Part shown: piece after piece, positions 63,417-64,000 of the stretch | Numbering within the stretch: the first letter of the stretch is position 1 | Layout: the number at the start of each line of letters is the position of its first letter | NCBI RefSeq assembly: GCF_900215335.1 | Contig: NZ_OCMT01000005.1 | Location: 186,001-250,000 of the forward strand | Length of the DNA: 64,000 bases | Direction of reading: 5' to 3' | Source of the DNA: Pedobacter xixiisoli | GTDB lineage: Bacteria; Bacteroidota; Bacteroidia; Sphingobacteriales; Sphingobacteriaceae | The notes under the pieces: generated by a model | Databases searched by the model: none | What the model was told of the DNA's origin: nothing | Seen by the model: the letters and a program-made list of their open reading frames with translations, nothing else | Translations under genes and position numbers: made by a program

Positions 63417-64000
63417 ATGATGAAAAAGATACTATTACTATGCGCTCTTTATAGTGTGTTAATTGCTAAGGTAAGCGCACAAAAAAAATGGGAGTACGGG
63501 TTTGGCTCTTTAAATGGAGTGGTTAACGATACTAAAAATACAAGTGTAACCATATCAAGAAACGAAACGAATGAATTGCTTCCTATTCCTGCCGAATCTC
63601 AAGTTATTAGTTTAAGAGTAGGAAACAATAAAGAAAATAATGGGGGCTTCAATGTGTCTGATTCTGGGACTGAATTTGGAACAGGGGCGAAATTGGTGAT
63701 GACTGCTCCGCAAGGTTCCTCCACTAATAAATTCTCTATCACCCGTATCAATGGAACACCGTTGTTCGCCGTTAGCTTCCACGTAAAATTTGACTCAGGA
63801 AGCAAGGGGAACTATAAGTTTGCCATTGGGAAAGATGTAGATGGTAAGACACCTTTTTCAAATGCCTATAATTTTAGTGCTACGGCGGCACTACCTACAT
63901 TTCTAATTCTGCAATGGGATATTTCTAAAACTGGTTATCGATTATCCGTACAGCAAAAAGATAAAAGTTTGTCTGGGATAGATGCATCATTGAATCCAGC
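63417..64000 (+). CDS. Secreted protein linked to the SusC/SusD operon, truncated by the window edge
   Basis: An open frame runs from the ATG at 63417 to the window end (194 complete codons plus two bases), so the C-terminus is missing. It starts with MMKKILLLCALYSVLIAKVS and a signal cleavage near AQKKW, then continues as a beta-rich, Thr/Ser/Gly-rich extracellular-type sequence (GSLNGVVNDTKNTSVTISRN, FAVSFHVKFDSGSKGNYKFA). I do not recognise the family; it may be a surface or T9SS-exported carbohydrate-binding or hydrolytic protein. It follows the phosphodiesterase by 41 bases and is probably in the same operon. Confidence 0.75.
   Translation, partial: MMKKILLLCALYSVLIAKVSAQKKWEYGFGSLNGVVNDTKNTSVTISRNETNELLPIPAESQVISLRVGNNKENNGGFNVSDSGTEFGTGAKLVMTAPQGSSTNKFSITRINGTPLFAVSFHVKFDSGSKGNYKFAIGKDVDGKTPFSNAYNFSATAALPTFLILQWDISKTGYRLSVQQKDKSLSGIDASLNP

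Overview
The window looks like a chromosomal segment from a Bacteroidota bacterium, most likely Sphingobacteriaceae and close to Pedobacter. This is inferred from gene content: a gldKLMN cluster and an SprE/PorW-like lipoprotein of the type IX secretion/gliding machinery, a SusC/SusD pair preceded by an ECF sigma factor and a FecR anti-sigma factor, many Bacteroidota-specific DUF families (DUF2461, DUF3050, DUF4271, DUF4286, DUF4302, DUF4349, DUF5690), and an F-type ATPase operon that stops after the gamma gene. TAnnTTTG-like boxes precede several genes and few start codons have a strong Shine-Dalgarno sequence. I found no tRNA, rRNA, CRISPR array, prophage or intact insertion sequence.

Layout. 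1-3.9 kb: end of an unrecognised gene, a DUF4302 lipoprotein, two small membrane proteins, DUF2461 and OmpA genes. 3.9-6.7 kb (minus): TPR protein, DUF4286 and rfbC. 6.9-11.3 kb (plus): a S9-peptidase-like lipoprotein, histidine kinase and response regulator. The S9-like protein lacks the catalytic Ser and His and is two bases from the kinase gene, so it looks like a sensory pseudoenzyme. 11.4-16.6 kb (minus): UbiA-like membrane protein, metallophosphoesterase, and a ChlI-type AAA+ ATPase with its VWA partner. 16.8-21.1 kb (minus): a tight five-gene operon encoding DUF2809, SUFU, TPR-CbrC, a small membrane protein and a WG-repeat protein. 21.2-29.0 kb: metabolic and membrane genes, mostly minus (DUF5690 transporter, DUF3050, sugar acetyltransferase, JmjC-like cupin, SDR plus fatty-acid-hydroxylase-type enzyme, hemW). 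29.1-32.9 kb (plus): ppnP, BamA/TamA-like, DUF4271, hemD. 33.2-37.9 kb (plus): gldK, gldL, gldM, gldN. 38.0-45.2 kb (minus): sprE/porW, PBP1a, uvrC. 45.3-51.3 kb (plus): atpZ-like, atpI-like, atpB, atpE, atpF, atpH, atpA, atpG. 51.6-55.5 kb: e(P4)-type phosphatase, DUF4349, M28 peptidase. 55.5-64 kb: sigma factor (minus), then FecR, SusC, SusD, a secreted EEP-fold phosphodiesterase and the start of a further secreted protein.

How genes work together. GldKLMN form the trans-envelope core and motor of T9SS; SprE/PorW is an accessory lipoprotein of the same machine and lies about 4 kb away, overlapping PBP1a by 11 bases. The sigma/FecR/STN-SusC/SusD set looks like a surface-signalling nutrient uptake locus, and the attached phosphodiesterase suggests a phosphate-ester substrate. 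The ATPase operon has palindromic repeat elements in three successive gaps.

At least five families of dispersed palindromic repeats fill intergenic space across the window, often at gene 3' ends and sometimes supplying the last codons. They generate many spurious short ORFs. A separate four-hairpin array lies at 21757-21888. The S9-like/kinase/regulator operon and the SUFU-CbrC-WG operon are the best candidates for undescribed systems.
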